A stretch of DNA of 28,876 nt from NCBI GenBank assembly GCA_023433585.1, contig JAEZCL010000042.1, forward strand, positions 1 through 28,876, written 5' to 3'. Under the pieces are notes generated by a model. It was not told where the DNA came from and ran no database searches. It worked only from the letters and a program-made list of their open reading frames with translations. The stretch is from Pseudomonadota bacterium (lineage in GTDB: Bacteria > Pseudomonadota > Alphaproteobacteria > Caulobacterales > Caulobacteraceae). The number at the start of each line of letters is the position of its first letter. The first letter of the stretch is position 1. The translations under genes and the position numbers were made by a program. Positions 1 through 8,266 of the stretch are shown here, piece by piece.

Positions 1-60
1 CCTTTTTTTTTGTTTGTGCGGGGGGGGGGGCGCGGCGGCCCCCCCCCCCCCCCCGCGGCT
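1..60. other. Homopolymer-rich window edge
   Basis: Runs of T (about 3-11), G (about 20-30) and C (about 39-54) follow one another with almost no other sequence between them. This is typical of a low-quality contig end and not of a gene. The DUF736 gene begins to read cleanly just after it, so I treat these bases as unreliable and annotate nothing in them. Confidence 0.7.
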
Positions 61-64
61 CAGA

Positions 65-358
65 TCAGCGGGACCAGATGAGGCTGTGTCCGCCGTCGAC
101 CTCGACCAAAGAGGCGTAGATCGGAGCGGGAAAGCTGGGATCGTCGAGCTTGACCGAGAGGTATTCGCGGTTCTGCTGGCTGGTCTTTTTCCAGGCCGCG
201 CCGAACTCTGTCTGGCCGGCGAAGATCCGATAATCCGGCGCCTTGTCGTCTGACTTTTCATTGGGCCGCAGGGCGGCCGTCTTGACGTTGAGGGTCAGGG
301 TCTTGATCGAGCCGGTGTAGCCGTCGCCCTGGGCGGTGAAGGTTCCGATAGCAGCCAT
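65..358 (-). CDS. DUF736 family protein
   Basis: A 97-residue protein opening MAAIGTFTAQGDGYTGSIKT and ending SLVEVDGGHSLIWSR, which is the full-length DUF736 pattern. The family is small, soluble and of unknown function, and it is very common on plasmids and integrative elements of Alphaproteobacteria, usually near ParB-like and conjugation genes. The start at 358 is chosen because a GGAGAG ribosome site lies just upstream on the minus strand and family members begin at this Met; the longer open frame upstream looks non-coding. It suggests that this end of the window belongs to the same mobile backbone as the ParB-like gene at the other end. Family assignment is firm; the role is unknown. 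Confidence 0.9.
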   Translation of the reverse strand: MAAIGTFTAQGDGYTGSIKTLTLNVKTAALRPNEKSDDKAPDYRIFAGQTEFGAAWKKTSQQNREYLSVKLDDPSFPAPIYASLVEVDGGHSLIWSR

Positions 359-660
359 TGAAGTCTCTCCTTGCTGTCGGGCCGCGCCAACCGCGGCCTC
401 GATGGCGATCGAAAGACCGGCGCCGGGGCGGCGCGCAGGGCGAACGCAGGGAGCCCCCGCAGCCAAGCGGAGGACCGCAACCGCGTGTTTCTTGTTGCGC
501 GAGGAAGGCCCTAAGGGCCGGGGAAGAAAATCGCGGGCGCGGTTGCGCTCAGCCGACCCGTCGCCGGTCAGATCCGTCCATTGAGAGGCCGCGCCTGCGC
601 GCGCTGCCGCGGAGAGACATATGGCGGCTCGGCGCCCTGCGCCGAACAGACACCGCCCGC
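359..660. other. Non-coding stretch upstream of the DUF736 gene
   Basis: About 300 bases of GC-rich DNA with no convincing gene. It must hold the promoter of the DUF736 gene. A perfect short hairpin, GGCCCT-A-AGGGCC, lies at 507-519 and could be a regulator site or a structure in the leader. Open frames through here on both strands have poor codon bias and no ribosome sites. Confidence 0.5.
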
Positions 661-861
661 TCAACAAAGACCAAACCTCGCAGACGCCCCCGCTCCGGTT
701 CCAGACCAGAATTCAGCGAGAAGGTCGGAAATCTCTTTCGGCAGAACCCAGCGTTTGGTTTTCGCGATCAGGCGATGGCAGTTGGCGCGCAAAAGCACTG
801 CGTCCTTGATCGACGTCGTGCGATCCGCAGCCGCACGGAACGAGACGAAGCGACACCTCAA
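661..861 (-). CDS. Possible small hypothetical protein
   Basis: An open frame of about 66 residues if it starts at the TTG at 861. A strong GGAGGAGG sequence lies at the right distance upstream of that TTG, and the third codon position is clearly richer in G and C than in the competing frame, which has an ATG close by. The peptide contains SIKDAVLLRANCHRL and KTKRWVLPKEISDLLAEFW and resembles no family I know. It could be a decayed remnant or simply a chance frame in GC-rich DNA. No function is suggested. Confidence 0.3.
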   Translation of the reverse strand: MRCRFVSFRAAADRTTSIKDAVLLRANCHRLIAKTKRWVLPKEISDLLAEFWSGTGAGASARFGLC

Positions 862-984
862 ACATCGCCTCCTCCCGCTGAGGCGCACCGCTTGGCGCGC
901 CTATGACGCAACTGTCGCACACAAGGCCCGCTGCGGCGCCTAACCGCCCCGCTTGACTCCCGACACGGTTCTGACGGCATATGA

Positions 985-999
985 GAACACATCAAGAAC
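985..999 (+). promoter_or_regulatory. Alphaproteobacterial LexA (SOS) box of imuA
   Basis: GAAC at 985-988 and GAAC at 996-999 are separated by exactly 7 bases. Read on the other strand this is GTTC-N7-GTTC, the LexA operator of Alphaproteobacteria. It ends 6 bases before the imuA start codon, the expected place for repression of an imuA-imuB-dnaE2 cassette. A further GTTC lies at 968-971. Confidence 0.85.
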
Positions 1000-1005
1000 A
1001 TCATC

Positions 1006-1782
1006 ATGCCCTCATCCGCCGCCCTTCACCAGTTGCGCCGTCAGCTGGCCGCCCTTGAGCCGTCCAGACATGCGCCTCTCAGCGCTGATCGACAGCCCAC
1101 GGCTCATGCTCAGGACCTTCCCATTCCCCTTCAATGCGCCGCCGTGCACGACCTCTACGCTGCATCGGCGCGCCATGGCGTTGCGGCCCACGGATTCGCG
1201 CTCGGCTTGGCCTTGACCCTTCGCCCACATGATGTGGTCTGGATTGTTCAATCGAGCGGACGGTCCGAACTGGGGGAGCTCTACGGCCCCGGGCTCGCCG
1301 CCTGGGGCCTGGATCCGGCCCATCTCATCCTCGTCCGCGTTGGCGACGCGGCCTCGCTGCTGGCGGCGGGCGAAGACGCCTTGCGCGCAAGCGGCGTCGG
1401 CGCGGTGATCATGAGCGGTTGGGGCGAGGCCAAGGCGCACAGCCTCACCGCCAGTCGGCGCCTGTCGCTGGCCGCGCAGCAAGGCGCAGGGCTGGGTCTG
1501 ATCGTCCGCGCTTGCGCCGCTGCCGCGCCCAGTGCGGCGCAGACCCGCTGGTCGATCGCTTCGGCTCCTTCCCCTCCCCTCGCCGCCAACGCGCCGGGCC
1601 GGCCCGCCTTTCGCGCTCAACTGCTGCGCAGCCGCTGCGGCGCCCCGCCTGGCGCCTGGACCCTGGAGTGGGACCGTGAAGCGCAGACCTTCATCCAACC
1701 GACGCCATCTGGCGGTGTGGCTCCCCTTCCTGCCGACCGACCGGCTGCTCAGGGCGGCCAGCACAGAACCCGCGTCGCCTGA
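1006..1782 (+). CDS. imuA: ImuA, SOS mutagenesis accessory protein
   Basis: A 258-residue RecA/SulA-like protein, first gene of the imuA-imuB-dnaE2 translesion synthesis cassette, which carries out damage-induced mutagenesis in bacteria lacking umuDC. The central part (about residues 75-140) has the family pattern VVWIVQ, then LYGPGLAAWGLDPAHLILVR, then GVGAVIMSGWGEAKAHS; the tail is variable. ImuA is thought to help ImuB and DnaE2 act at damaged replication forks. The ATG at 1006 is the only good in-frame start. It lies 6 bases after the SOS box and has no clear ribosome site, so the transcript may have an extremely short leader or none. Its 3' end overlaps imuB by 107 bases. Order and length fit the family well. 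Confidence 0.9.
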   Translation: MPSSAALHQLRRQLAALEPSRHAPLSADRQPTAHAQDLPIPLQCAAVHDLYAASARHGVAAHGFALGLALTLRPHDVVWIVQSSGRSELGELYGPGLAAWGLDPAHLILVRVGDAASLLAAGEDALRASGVGAVIMSGWGEAKAHSLTASRRLSLAAQQGAGLGLIVRACAAAAPSAAQTRWSIASAPSPPLAANAPGRPAFRAQLLRSRCGAPPGAWTLEWDREAQTFIQPTPSGGVAPLPADRPAAQGGQHRTRVA

Positions 1783-3226
1783 TCTCCCCGTCGTCCTGAC
1801 GAACAAGGACCGCGGCGCCCTGCGACTGACAGCGGCCGATCCAGCCGCTCTGTCCCTAGGCCTTACACCGGGCATGACCCTGGCCGACGCCCGGGCGCGC
1901 GTCCCTAACCTGGACGCCCGCCCCCATGACGCCGAGAGCGACGCTCAGCTGCTCATCGACGTGCTGGAGGACTTCGACCGTTTCACGCCCATGGCGGCGC
2001 TGGATGCGCCGCACGGCCTGATGCTGGACATCACCGGCTGCGCCCATCTGTTCGGCGGCGAGGACGGGATGATGCGGGCGGTCAGAAACCGCGCCGATCG
2101 CATCGGCCTTCAGGTTCGGCTGGCGATGGCCAGGACGCCGCAGACGGCGCGCGCCCTGGCCCGGTTCGGCCCCGGCGGCGCCACGCCGCAAGGCCAGGAC
2201 GCCGAACGCGCCCACTCATTACCCATCGCGGCCATGGAGCTTGAGCCCCGCGATCATCAGGCTCTGCGCCGGGCCGGCCTAAAGACCCTCGGCGACCTCG
2301 ACGCCCGCCCGCGCGCGCCCCTGGCGGCCCGGTTCGGCGCTGACTTCCCCGATCGGCTGGACCGGGTGATGGGCCGCATGGATGTGCGCATCACGCCCTA
2401 CCGACCGCCACCGCCGATCACAGCCGACCGCGTGCTGGCGGAACCGATCACAGAAACCGAGGCCGTGCATGCGGTGATCGCCGACCTGCTGGAGGATCTG
2501 GACCGTCAGTTGGAGACGCGCAGCCGAGGGGCGCGCCGGTTCATCCTCAGCCTCTACCGCGTCGACGGCGACATCCGCCGCATCGCCCTTTCCACGGCCC
2601 GGCCCATGCGCGAGGCCCAGGCTGTCGCACGTCTGTTCCGTGAGCGGCTGGCGGCTTTGTCCCGCCCGGTGGACCCTGGATTCGGTTTCGATCATCTGCG
2701 GATGGGGGCCGAACAACTCCAGTCCCTCGCCGCCGAACAGGCCGCCTTCGACGGACGGCGCGATCACAGCGAGGCTTTGGACGCCCTGATTGATCGGCTC
2801 AGCGCCCGGCTGGGGCCCGATGCGGTCCTGCGCATCAAGCCCATTGCCTCGCATCTGCCCGAACGCGCCTGGCGTCGGACGCCGGCTCAGTGTGCGTTCT
2901 CCAGCGACGACTGGCCCAAGCCTGATCTGGATTCCCCGCCCCTACGGCCGCTCCATCTGTTCGATCCGCCCCAACCGGTTGAGGCCGTCGCCCTGGCCCC
3001 CGACAGCCCGCCCGCCCGCTTCACCTGGCGGCGCGCCACCCACCGCGTCATCCGCGCCGAGGGGCCCGAGCGCATCGCGGCCGAATGGTGGCGCGCGCCG
3101 CGTCATCGCGTCAGGGACTACTACCGCGTCGAGAACGAGGAAGGTCTTCGCTTCTGGCTGTTCCGAGCCGGCGAGTATGGCGCAGACCCGCCGCCGCGCT
3201 GGTATGTGCACGGGCTGTTCGCATGA
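1676..3226 (+). CDS. imuB: ImuB, inactive Y-family polymerase-like protein
   Basis: About 516 residues. ImuB is a Y-family polymerase relative that has lost catalytic residues and serves as the hub linking ImuA, DnaE2 and the beta clamp. The N-terminus reads RRHLAVWLPFLPTDRLLR, typical of the family, followed by the Y-family palm with LMLDITGCAHLFGGE where active enzymes have the SxDE motif. Fingers, little-finger region and a C-terminal tail with RDYYRVENEEGLRFWLFR follow. I choose the GTG at 1676 because GGAGTGGG lies just upstream and homologues start here; the open frame to 1532 is out-of-frame imuA sequence. It ends in an ATGA overlap with dnaE2, so the two are translationally coupled. 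Confidence 0.92.
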   Translation: MKRRPSSNRRHLAVWLPFLPTDRLLRAASTEPASPDLPVVLTNKDRGALRLTAADPAALSLGLTPGMTLADARARVPNLDARPHDAESDAQLLIDVLEDFDRFTPMAALDAPHGLMLDITGCAHLFGGEDGMMRAVRNRADRIGLQVRLAMARTPQTARALARFGPGGATPQGQDAERAHSLPIAAMELEPRDHQALRRAGLKTLGDLDARPRAPLAARFGADFPDRLDRVMGRMDVRITPYRPPPPITADRVLAEPITETEAVHAVIADLLEDLDRQLETRSRGARRFILSLYRVDGDIRRIALSTARPMREAQAVARLFRERLAALSRPVDPGFGFDHLRMGAEQLQSLAAEQAAFDGRRDHSEALDALIDRLSARLGPDAVLRIKPIASHLPERAWRRTPAQCAFSSDDWPKPDLDSPPLRPLHLFDPPQPVEAVALAPDSPPARFTWRRATHRVIRAEGPERIAAEWWRAPRHRVRDYYRVENEEGLRFWLFRAGEYGADPPPRWYVHGLFA

Positions 3227-6200
3227 GCGCGGCCCCACCGGCGCCCGCCTATGCCGAACTCGTGGGTGCCAGCAATTTCTCCTTCCTGCGCGGCGCCTCC
3301 CATCCCAAGGATCTGGTGCTGACCGCGGTGCTGCGCGGGCATACGGGCCTGGGGCTGGCCGACCGCAACACGGTGGCGGGCGTCGTGCGGGCCTGGAGCG
3401 CGCTGAAGCAACTCCGCGAGCATGGCGGCGCGCCGCCGGAGAAGGTGCGCGAGGGAAGCTCGCCCGGCGAGGTTGTCTTCGTCGATGGCGGCGCGTGTGA
3501 CGCCGACCTGGCGGCGCAGGTGAAGGTGCGCGCTCAGGCCTTCCGCCTCATGACCGGCGCGCGTCTGGCGTTCGCGGACGGGACGCCGGACATTGTCGCC
3601 TATCCGGAGGACCGCACCGGATGGGGTCGGCTGACGCGGCTGCTGACCCTCGGCAATCGCCGGGCGAAGAAGGGCGAGTGCCGGCTCTATCTCAAGGACT
3701 TGCTGGCCCACGCGGACGGTCTGCTTCTGATCGCCGTCCCCGATCCAGCACTGGACGGCTTGCCCGACCTGCTGTCCCGCCTGAAGGACGCCCGCCCCGG
3801 CGCCGTCTGGCTGGGCGCCGCCATGCATCGGCGCGGCGACGACCGGCGGCGGCTGGCGCGGCTGAAGGCCATCGCCCAGTCGGCGGATACGCCCCTGCTG
3901 GCCATGAACGACGTGCTCTATCACGCAGTCGAAGCGCGCGACCTTCAGGACGTCCTGACCTGCATCCGCGAGGGCGTCTCCATCGACCAGGCGGGCCTGC
4001 GCCTCCTGGCCAACGCCGAGCGCCACCTGAAGGCGCCGGAGGAGATGGCCCGCCTGTTCGCCGACGCGCCCGAGGCCCTGGCGGAGACGCAGAACCTGCC
4101 GGCCCGCTCGACCTTCGATTTGGGCCAGCTGCGCTACGAATATCCCGAGGAGCCCATTCCGCCCGGCCAGACTCCCCAGGGCTGGCTGGAGACCCTGGTA
4201 AACCGCCGCCTGCCGATCCGCTATCCGGACGGCCCGCCAAAGAAGGTCACCGCCCTGATCGACAAGGAGCTGGCCTATATCGCTGAGCGGGAGCTGGCCC
4301 CCTATTTCCTGACCATCCACGACATCGTGCGGGTGGCCGAAGACAAGGGCATCCTGTGCCAGGGGCGCGGCTCAGCCGCCAATTCGGCGGTCTGCTACGT
4401 TCTCGGCATCACCAGCGTCGATCCGGTCCACCACGACCTGCTCTTCGAACGCTTCATGTCGGCGGATCGCAACGAGCCGCCCGACATCGACGTGGACTTC
4501 GAGCACGCGCGGCGCGAGGAGATCATCCAGCACATCTATGAGACCTACGGCCGCGAACGGGCCGGCATCGCCGCCACCGTCATCCGCTATCGCCCCCGCA
4601 GCGCCATCCGCGAGGTCGGCAAGGCCTTAGGGCTGACCGAGGACGTGACCGCCGCCCTGGCCGCCACGCAATGGGGCAGCTGGGGCGCATCCATCCCCGA
4701 TGAGCGCATCGAACAGGCGGGCCTGGACCCCGCCAACCCCATGATCCGCCGCGCGGTGGACATGGCGACCCGTCTCCTGGGCTTTCCCCGTCACCTCAGC
4801 CAACACGTGGGCGGCTTCATCCTGACGCGCGGGCGGCTGGATGAACTGGTCCCCATCGGCAACGCGGCCATGGCCGAGCGCACCTTCATCGAATGGGATA
4901 AGGACGACATCGACGAACTGGGCCTGATGAAGGTCGATGTGCTGGCCCTGGGCATGCTGACCTGCATCAGGAAGGCGCTGGACCTGATGAAGACCCATGA
5001 AGGCGTCGAGCACGACCTGGCCACCGTCCCGGCCGAACAGCCAGACGTCTACGACATGCTGTGCGCGGGCGACTCCATCGGGGTGTTCCAGGTGGAGAGC
5101 CGGGCCCAGATCAACATGCTGCCGCGCCTGCGCCCGCGCCGGTTCTACGATCTGGTGATCCAGGTGGCCATCGTGCGGCCGGGCCCGATCCAGGGCGACA
5201 TGGTCCATCCCTATCTGCGTCGCCGGAATGGCCAGGAGGACGTCGTCTACGCCAGCCCGGCGCCGCCCCATGATCCGGACGAGCTGAAGACCATCCTGGA
5301 CCGGACCCTGGGCGTACCCCTGTTCCAGGAACAGGCCATGAAGGTGGCCATGGTCGCCGCCGAGTTCAGCGACCGCGAGGCCAATGGCCTGCGCAAGGCC
5401 ATGGGGACCTTCCGGGGCGACGGGACGCTGCACACCTATGAGGACCGCATGGTCGGGCGGATGATCCAGCGCGGCTATGATCCTGACTTCGCCCGCCGCT
5501 GCTTCGAACAGATCAAGGGCTTCGGCTCCTATGGCTTCCCGGAAAGCCACGCCGCCAGCTTCGCCCGGCTGGTCTATGTGTCCAGCTACATCAAACGCCG
5601 GCACCCGGCCGCCTTCGCCGCCGCCCTGCTGAACAGCCAGCCCATGGGCTTCTACGCCCCGGCCCAGATCGTCCGCGACGCCCAGGCGCACGGCGTCGAC
5701 ATCCGGCCCATCGACGTGAACCACTCGGTCTGGGACAACACCCTGGAGGGCCCCAAGGGCGCCATGGCCCTGCGCCTGGGTCTGCGCCAGATCGACGGCT
5801 TCCGCGAGGACTGGGCCGTGGCCATGGCGGAGGCTCGCAGCCTTCCGTTCGACAGCGTCGAAGGCCTGATGCGCCGCGCCCGCCTGCCCGTGGCGGCGAT
5901 GCGGAAGCTGGCCGACGCCGACGCCTTTCGCTCCATGGGGCTGGACCGCCGCGAGGCCCTGTGGGCGGTGCGCCGCCTGCCCGACGACGACGCCCTTCCC
6001 CTGTTCACAGCTGCCAATGCGAAGGAACTGGGCGAGGAGCCGGACGCTCACCTGCCGATCATGCGCTTAAGCGAACACGTCGCCGCCGACTACCAGACCA
6101 CCCGCCTCAGCCTGAAGGCCCACCCCATGGCCATCCTGCGTCCCGTCTTCGCCGCCGAGGGCCTGCTCACCTGCGCCCAGGTCGAGGCGAAACGCTCGGG

Positions 6201-6564
6201 ATCGAGGGTCAGCGCCGCCGGCGTCGTCCTGGTGCGCCAGAGGCCCGGCAAGGGCAACGCCATCTTCATCACCCTGGAGGACGAAACCGGGATCACCAAC
6301 CTGGTCCTATGGGTCCCGGTGTTCGAGGCCCACCGCCGCATCGTCATGGGCGCGCGCCTCCTGGCCGTCGAAGGCGTGGTGGAGAAGAGCGCCGAGGGTG
6401 TGGTCCACCTGATGGCGCAACGGCTTCATGACCGTTCCGCCGAACTGAACCGTCTGTCGCCAGATCATGATCCGGTGCTGCAACTGTCCGGCGCAGATGC
6501 GTTCGTTCACCCCCAGCATCCCCGCAACCTGCGCATCCTGCCGGGGTCGCGGGATTTCCACTAA
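3223..6564 (+). CDS. dnaE2: Error-prone DNA polymerase III alpha subunit DnaE2 (ImuC)
   Basis: 1113 residues, full length for DnaE2, the C-family polymerase that performs error-prone bypass with ImuA and ImuB. The N-terminal PHP domain begins YAELVGASNFSFLRGASHPK. The polymerase core carries the catalytic aspartates in PDIDVDF at residues 420-426, followed by the fingers and tandem helix-hairpin-helix region (GFPESHAASFARLVYVSSYIK). An OB fold lies near the C-terminus (GVVLVRQRPGKGNAIFITLE), and the protein ends LPGSRDFH. The ATG at 3223 overlaps the imuB stop (ATGA). There is no sign of frameshift or truncation. Regulation is expected from the SOS box at 985-999. Confidence 0.95.
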   Translation: MSAAPPAPAYAELVGASNFSFLRGASHPKDLVLTAVLRGHTGLGLADRNTVAGVVRAWSALKQLREHGGAPPEKVREGSSPGEVVFVDGGACDADLAAQVKVRAQAFRLMTGARLAFADGTPDIVAYPEDRTGWGRLTRLLTLGNRRAKKGECRLYLKDLLAHADGLLLIAVPDPALDGLPDLLSRLKDARPGAVWLGAAMHRRGDDRRRLARLKAIAQSADTPLLAMNDVLYHAVEARDLQDVLTCIREGVSIDQAGLRLLANAERHLKAPEEMARLFADAPEALAETQNLPARSTFDLGQLRYEYPEEPIPPGQTPQGWLETLVNRRLPIRYPDGPPKKVTALIDKELAYIAERELAPYFLTIHDIVRVAEDKGILCQGRGSAANSAVCYVLGITSVDPVHHDLLFERFMSADRNEPPDIDVDFEHARREEIIQHIYETYGRERAGIAATVIRYRPRSAIREVGKALGLTEDVTAALAATQWGSWGASIPDERIEQAGLDPANPMIRRAVDMATRLLGFPRHLSQHVGGFILTRGRLDELVPIGNAAMAERTFIEWDKDDIDELGLMKVDVLALGMLTCIRKALDLMKTHEGVEHDLATVPAEQPDVYDMLCAGDSIGVFQVESRAQINMLPRLRPRRFYDLVIQVAIVRPGPIQGDMVHPYLRRRNGQEDVVYASPAPPHDPDELKTILDRTLGVPLFQEQAMKVAMVAAEFSDREANGLRKAMGTFRGDGTLHTYEDRMVGRMIQRGYDPDFARRCFEQIKGFGSYGFPESHAASFARLVYVSSYIKRRHPAAFAAALLNSQPMGFYAPAQIVRDAQAHGVDIRPIDVNHSVWDNTLEGPKGAMALRLGLRQIDGFREDWAVAMAEARSLPFDSVEGLMRRARLPVAAMRKLADADAFRSMGLDRREALWAVRRLPDDDALPLFTAANAKELGEEPDAHLPIMRLSEHVAADYQTTRLSLKAHPMAILRPVFAAEGLLTCAQVEAKRSGSRVSAAGVVLVRQRPGKGNAIFITLEDETGITNLVLWVPVFEAHRRIVMGARLLAVEGVVEKSAEGVVHLMAQRLHDRSAELNRLSPDHDPVLQLSGADAFVHPQHPRNLRILPGSRDFH

Positions 6565-6618
6565 GCGCCATGAGCGGAACTTGGTATCGCTCCAAAAACT
6601 GGACATTGGCTGAACGGC

Positions 6619-8265
6619 CTAGGTGCCAGCCTTCAGCGATGCTTGGAGCTCGCTGATATTTATCGCCAGCTGGCGCCCTTCGTCAGGTCCGCCCTTGTGA
6701 ATAATGCCGACCACTTGACCGACTAGGTTTACAATCGGACCGCCCGACATCCCCTGTGTCAGTTGCTGCGTCACCTCGACCAACTGAACGGCGGACCGCG
6801 CTAACAGGCCGCTGATCCTGCCAGATCGTACGTTCAGCCGGTCGCCGTACCCCCAATTGGGATAGCCGAGAGCGAGAACCTCGTCGCTCACGGCCACCGC
6901 CTTTCCTGCGCACTGAAGTTCGTAGAACTCGTTTGCCGGGATTTCCGAATGGTCAAGCAAGGCCAGGTCGCGGTTCTTGTCGTAGTGCAGGACCTTAGCT
7001 TTGAATTTTGTCGTGTGCCTTGATGGATGAAGCACTTCGACCCGCTCAACTCCTTCCACGCAGTGGGCGGCGGTGACAAGGCCGACGCCCTGAAGGAAAA
7101 ACGCCGTTCCAGTCTGCTCCGGGTGCTCGACAACCCAGACCGAGCGATCACGCAGGTCTTCCGCGGTCGGTGTCAGCTTGATCGGCTTTACGGTGAAGCT
7201 GCTGTTGTAGCGGCGGGCGAGCGAACGCACCACCGGATCACTCTGTCCCTTCAGGTGCGCGATGTAGGCGATCTTACCGCGCAAGTGCGACGCGAGATTT
7301 CCTTTACCTCCACTGGCAGCGTATTTGGCATTCGCGTCAGCGAGACCGAGTTTTTCGATCGAGTGCAGCATCGCTCGAACGCGCCGCACATATCGGCGAT
7401 CGACGTTGAGACCATCGTTAATCTTTACGCCTGTCACGATCCGGCGCGAATTACGGTCGGCGTAGTGGGCCTTTTCCGGGTGGATTTCGAACCCGTTGTT
7501 TGCGAATACGGCCTTCAGGCTTGCCGTCAGCAATTCCGGCGAGAAACGGCCGACCGCAGGGATACCGCCCTCGAACAACGGTGTGGGCGGTTGGTAACTG
7601 GAGAAGGTGATGTCGTCGGCGTAGCGCGTAAAGATCGCGCGGGCCGCCTTTGCAGCCAAGAGCAACTCCGTGTCGAGCCGGTAGCAGATCATGTTGGACA
7701 GAACCGGGCTGGTCGGAGCGCCCTGAGGGAGATGGCCCATGTGGCAGCTCAGTCGGGCAACGATTTCCGACACTCGTTTGTCGACGCCGAGCGCTCGCAG
7801 CAACCCAACGATCCTTTTTTCGGAAATCGTCGGGAAGAAGTTCCTTAGGTCGAGATTGACGACATAGCGACGTGTGCCATGCGCTTCGGCATTCGTCTTG
7901 ACCGACCGAACCGGGACAAAACCGTGGACAGGATTGCGAACGCGGTAGAGCTGCACCAGTAGCGCGACAAGCTTTTGCTGGAGAAATTTCAGTCTCCGGT
8001 CGGGGGCGGTGATCGCGCGAACCTTCCCGGGGCCCTTAGCGATATCGAACTGCGAATACATCCGATGGCGATACCACCAGATCTTCTTCAGCTCAGCGGG
8101 AGTCAGCATCAGGTACGCCAGGAGCGCCGGTTCGTTCGCGAGCTCGCGAGGTATCGAGATTGGGATTGGCTTACCGAAAGCGCGGCGGGCGGAAAGCACG
8201 AGGTCTCCCTTCCAATCCCGCCAGTGACCCGAAGTCATACGGCGGGGCACGACTTGTTCAGACAT
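6619..8265 (-). CDS. Retron-like reverse transcriptase fused to a trypsin-like serine protease
   Basis: 548 residues in two parts. Residues ~55-345 form a reverse transcriptase with NLDLRNFF (Asp139), LPQGAPTSPVLSN (179-191) and the catalytic YADD at 215-218. It also has two features typical of retron enzymes: an NAxxH motif (NAEAH, 125-129) and a VTG motif (277-279). Residues ~370-548 form a chymotrypsin/HtrA-like protease with an apparently complete triad: His401 in TAAHC, Asp433 in RDLALLD, Ser507 in GMSGGP. There is no signal peptide, so both parts act in the cytoplasm. In retrons the RT and its msDNA hold a toxic effector in check until a phage is sensed; here the protease is the likely effector. 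RT-protease fusions have been reported among retrons, but I cannot assign a type. The gene is poorer in GC than its neighbours, which suggests transfer. Confidence 0.9.
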   Translation of the reverse strand: MSEQVVPRRMTSGHWRDWKGDLVLSARRAFGKPIPISIPRELANEPALLAYLMLTPAELKKIWWYRHRMYSQFDIAKGPGKVRAITAPDRRLKFLQQKLVALLVQLYRVRNPVHGFVPVRSVKTNAEAHGTRRYVVNLDLRNFFPTISEKRIVGLLRALGVDKRVSEIVARLSCHMGHLPQGAPTSPVLSNMICYRLDTELLLAAKAARAIFTRYADDITFSSYQPPTPLFEGGIPAVGRFSPELLTASLKAVFANNGFEIHPEKAHYADRNSRRIVTGVKINDGLNVDRRYVRRVRAMLHSIEKLGLADANAKYAASGGKGNLASHLRGKIAYIAHLKGQSDPVVRSLARRYNSSFTVKPIKLTPTAEDLRDRSVWVVEHPEQTGTAFFLQGVGLVTAAHCVEGVERVEVLHPSRHTTKFKAKVLHYDKNRDLALLDHSEIPANEFYELQCAGKAVAVSDEVLALGYPNWGYGDRLNVRSGRISGLLARSAVQLVEVTQQLTQGMSGGPIVNLVGQVVGIIHKGGPDEGRQLAINISELQASLKAGT

Positions 8266-8266
8266 T

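Noticed and set aside
3121..4320. Minus-strand open frame of 399 codons over imuB/dnaE2
   Set aside because: Shadow of the dnaE2 PHP-domain coding sequence, with Gln/Gly-rich composition and no ribosome site.
4627..6051. Long minus-strand open frame (474 codons) inside dnaE2
   Set aside because: It is the antisense shadow of a full-length, well-conserved polymerase gene; rich in His, Gln and Gly, with no family pattern.
6572..6592. Short inverted repeat GAGCG/CGCTC after dnaE2 as a terminator
   Set aside because: Only 5 bp with an 11-base loop and no T run on the proper side; too weak to call.
7027..7848. Plus-strand open frame of 273 codons inside the RT-protease gene
   Set aside because: The RT and protease motifs on the minus strand are unambiguous; the plus frame is their complement.
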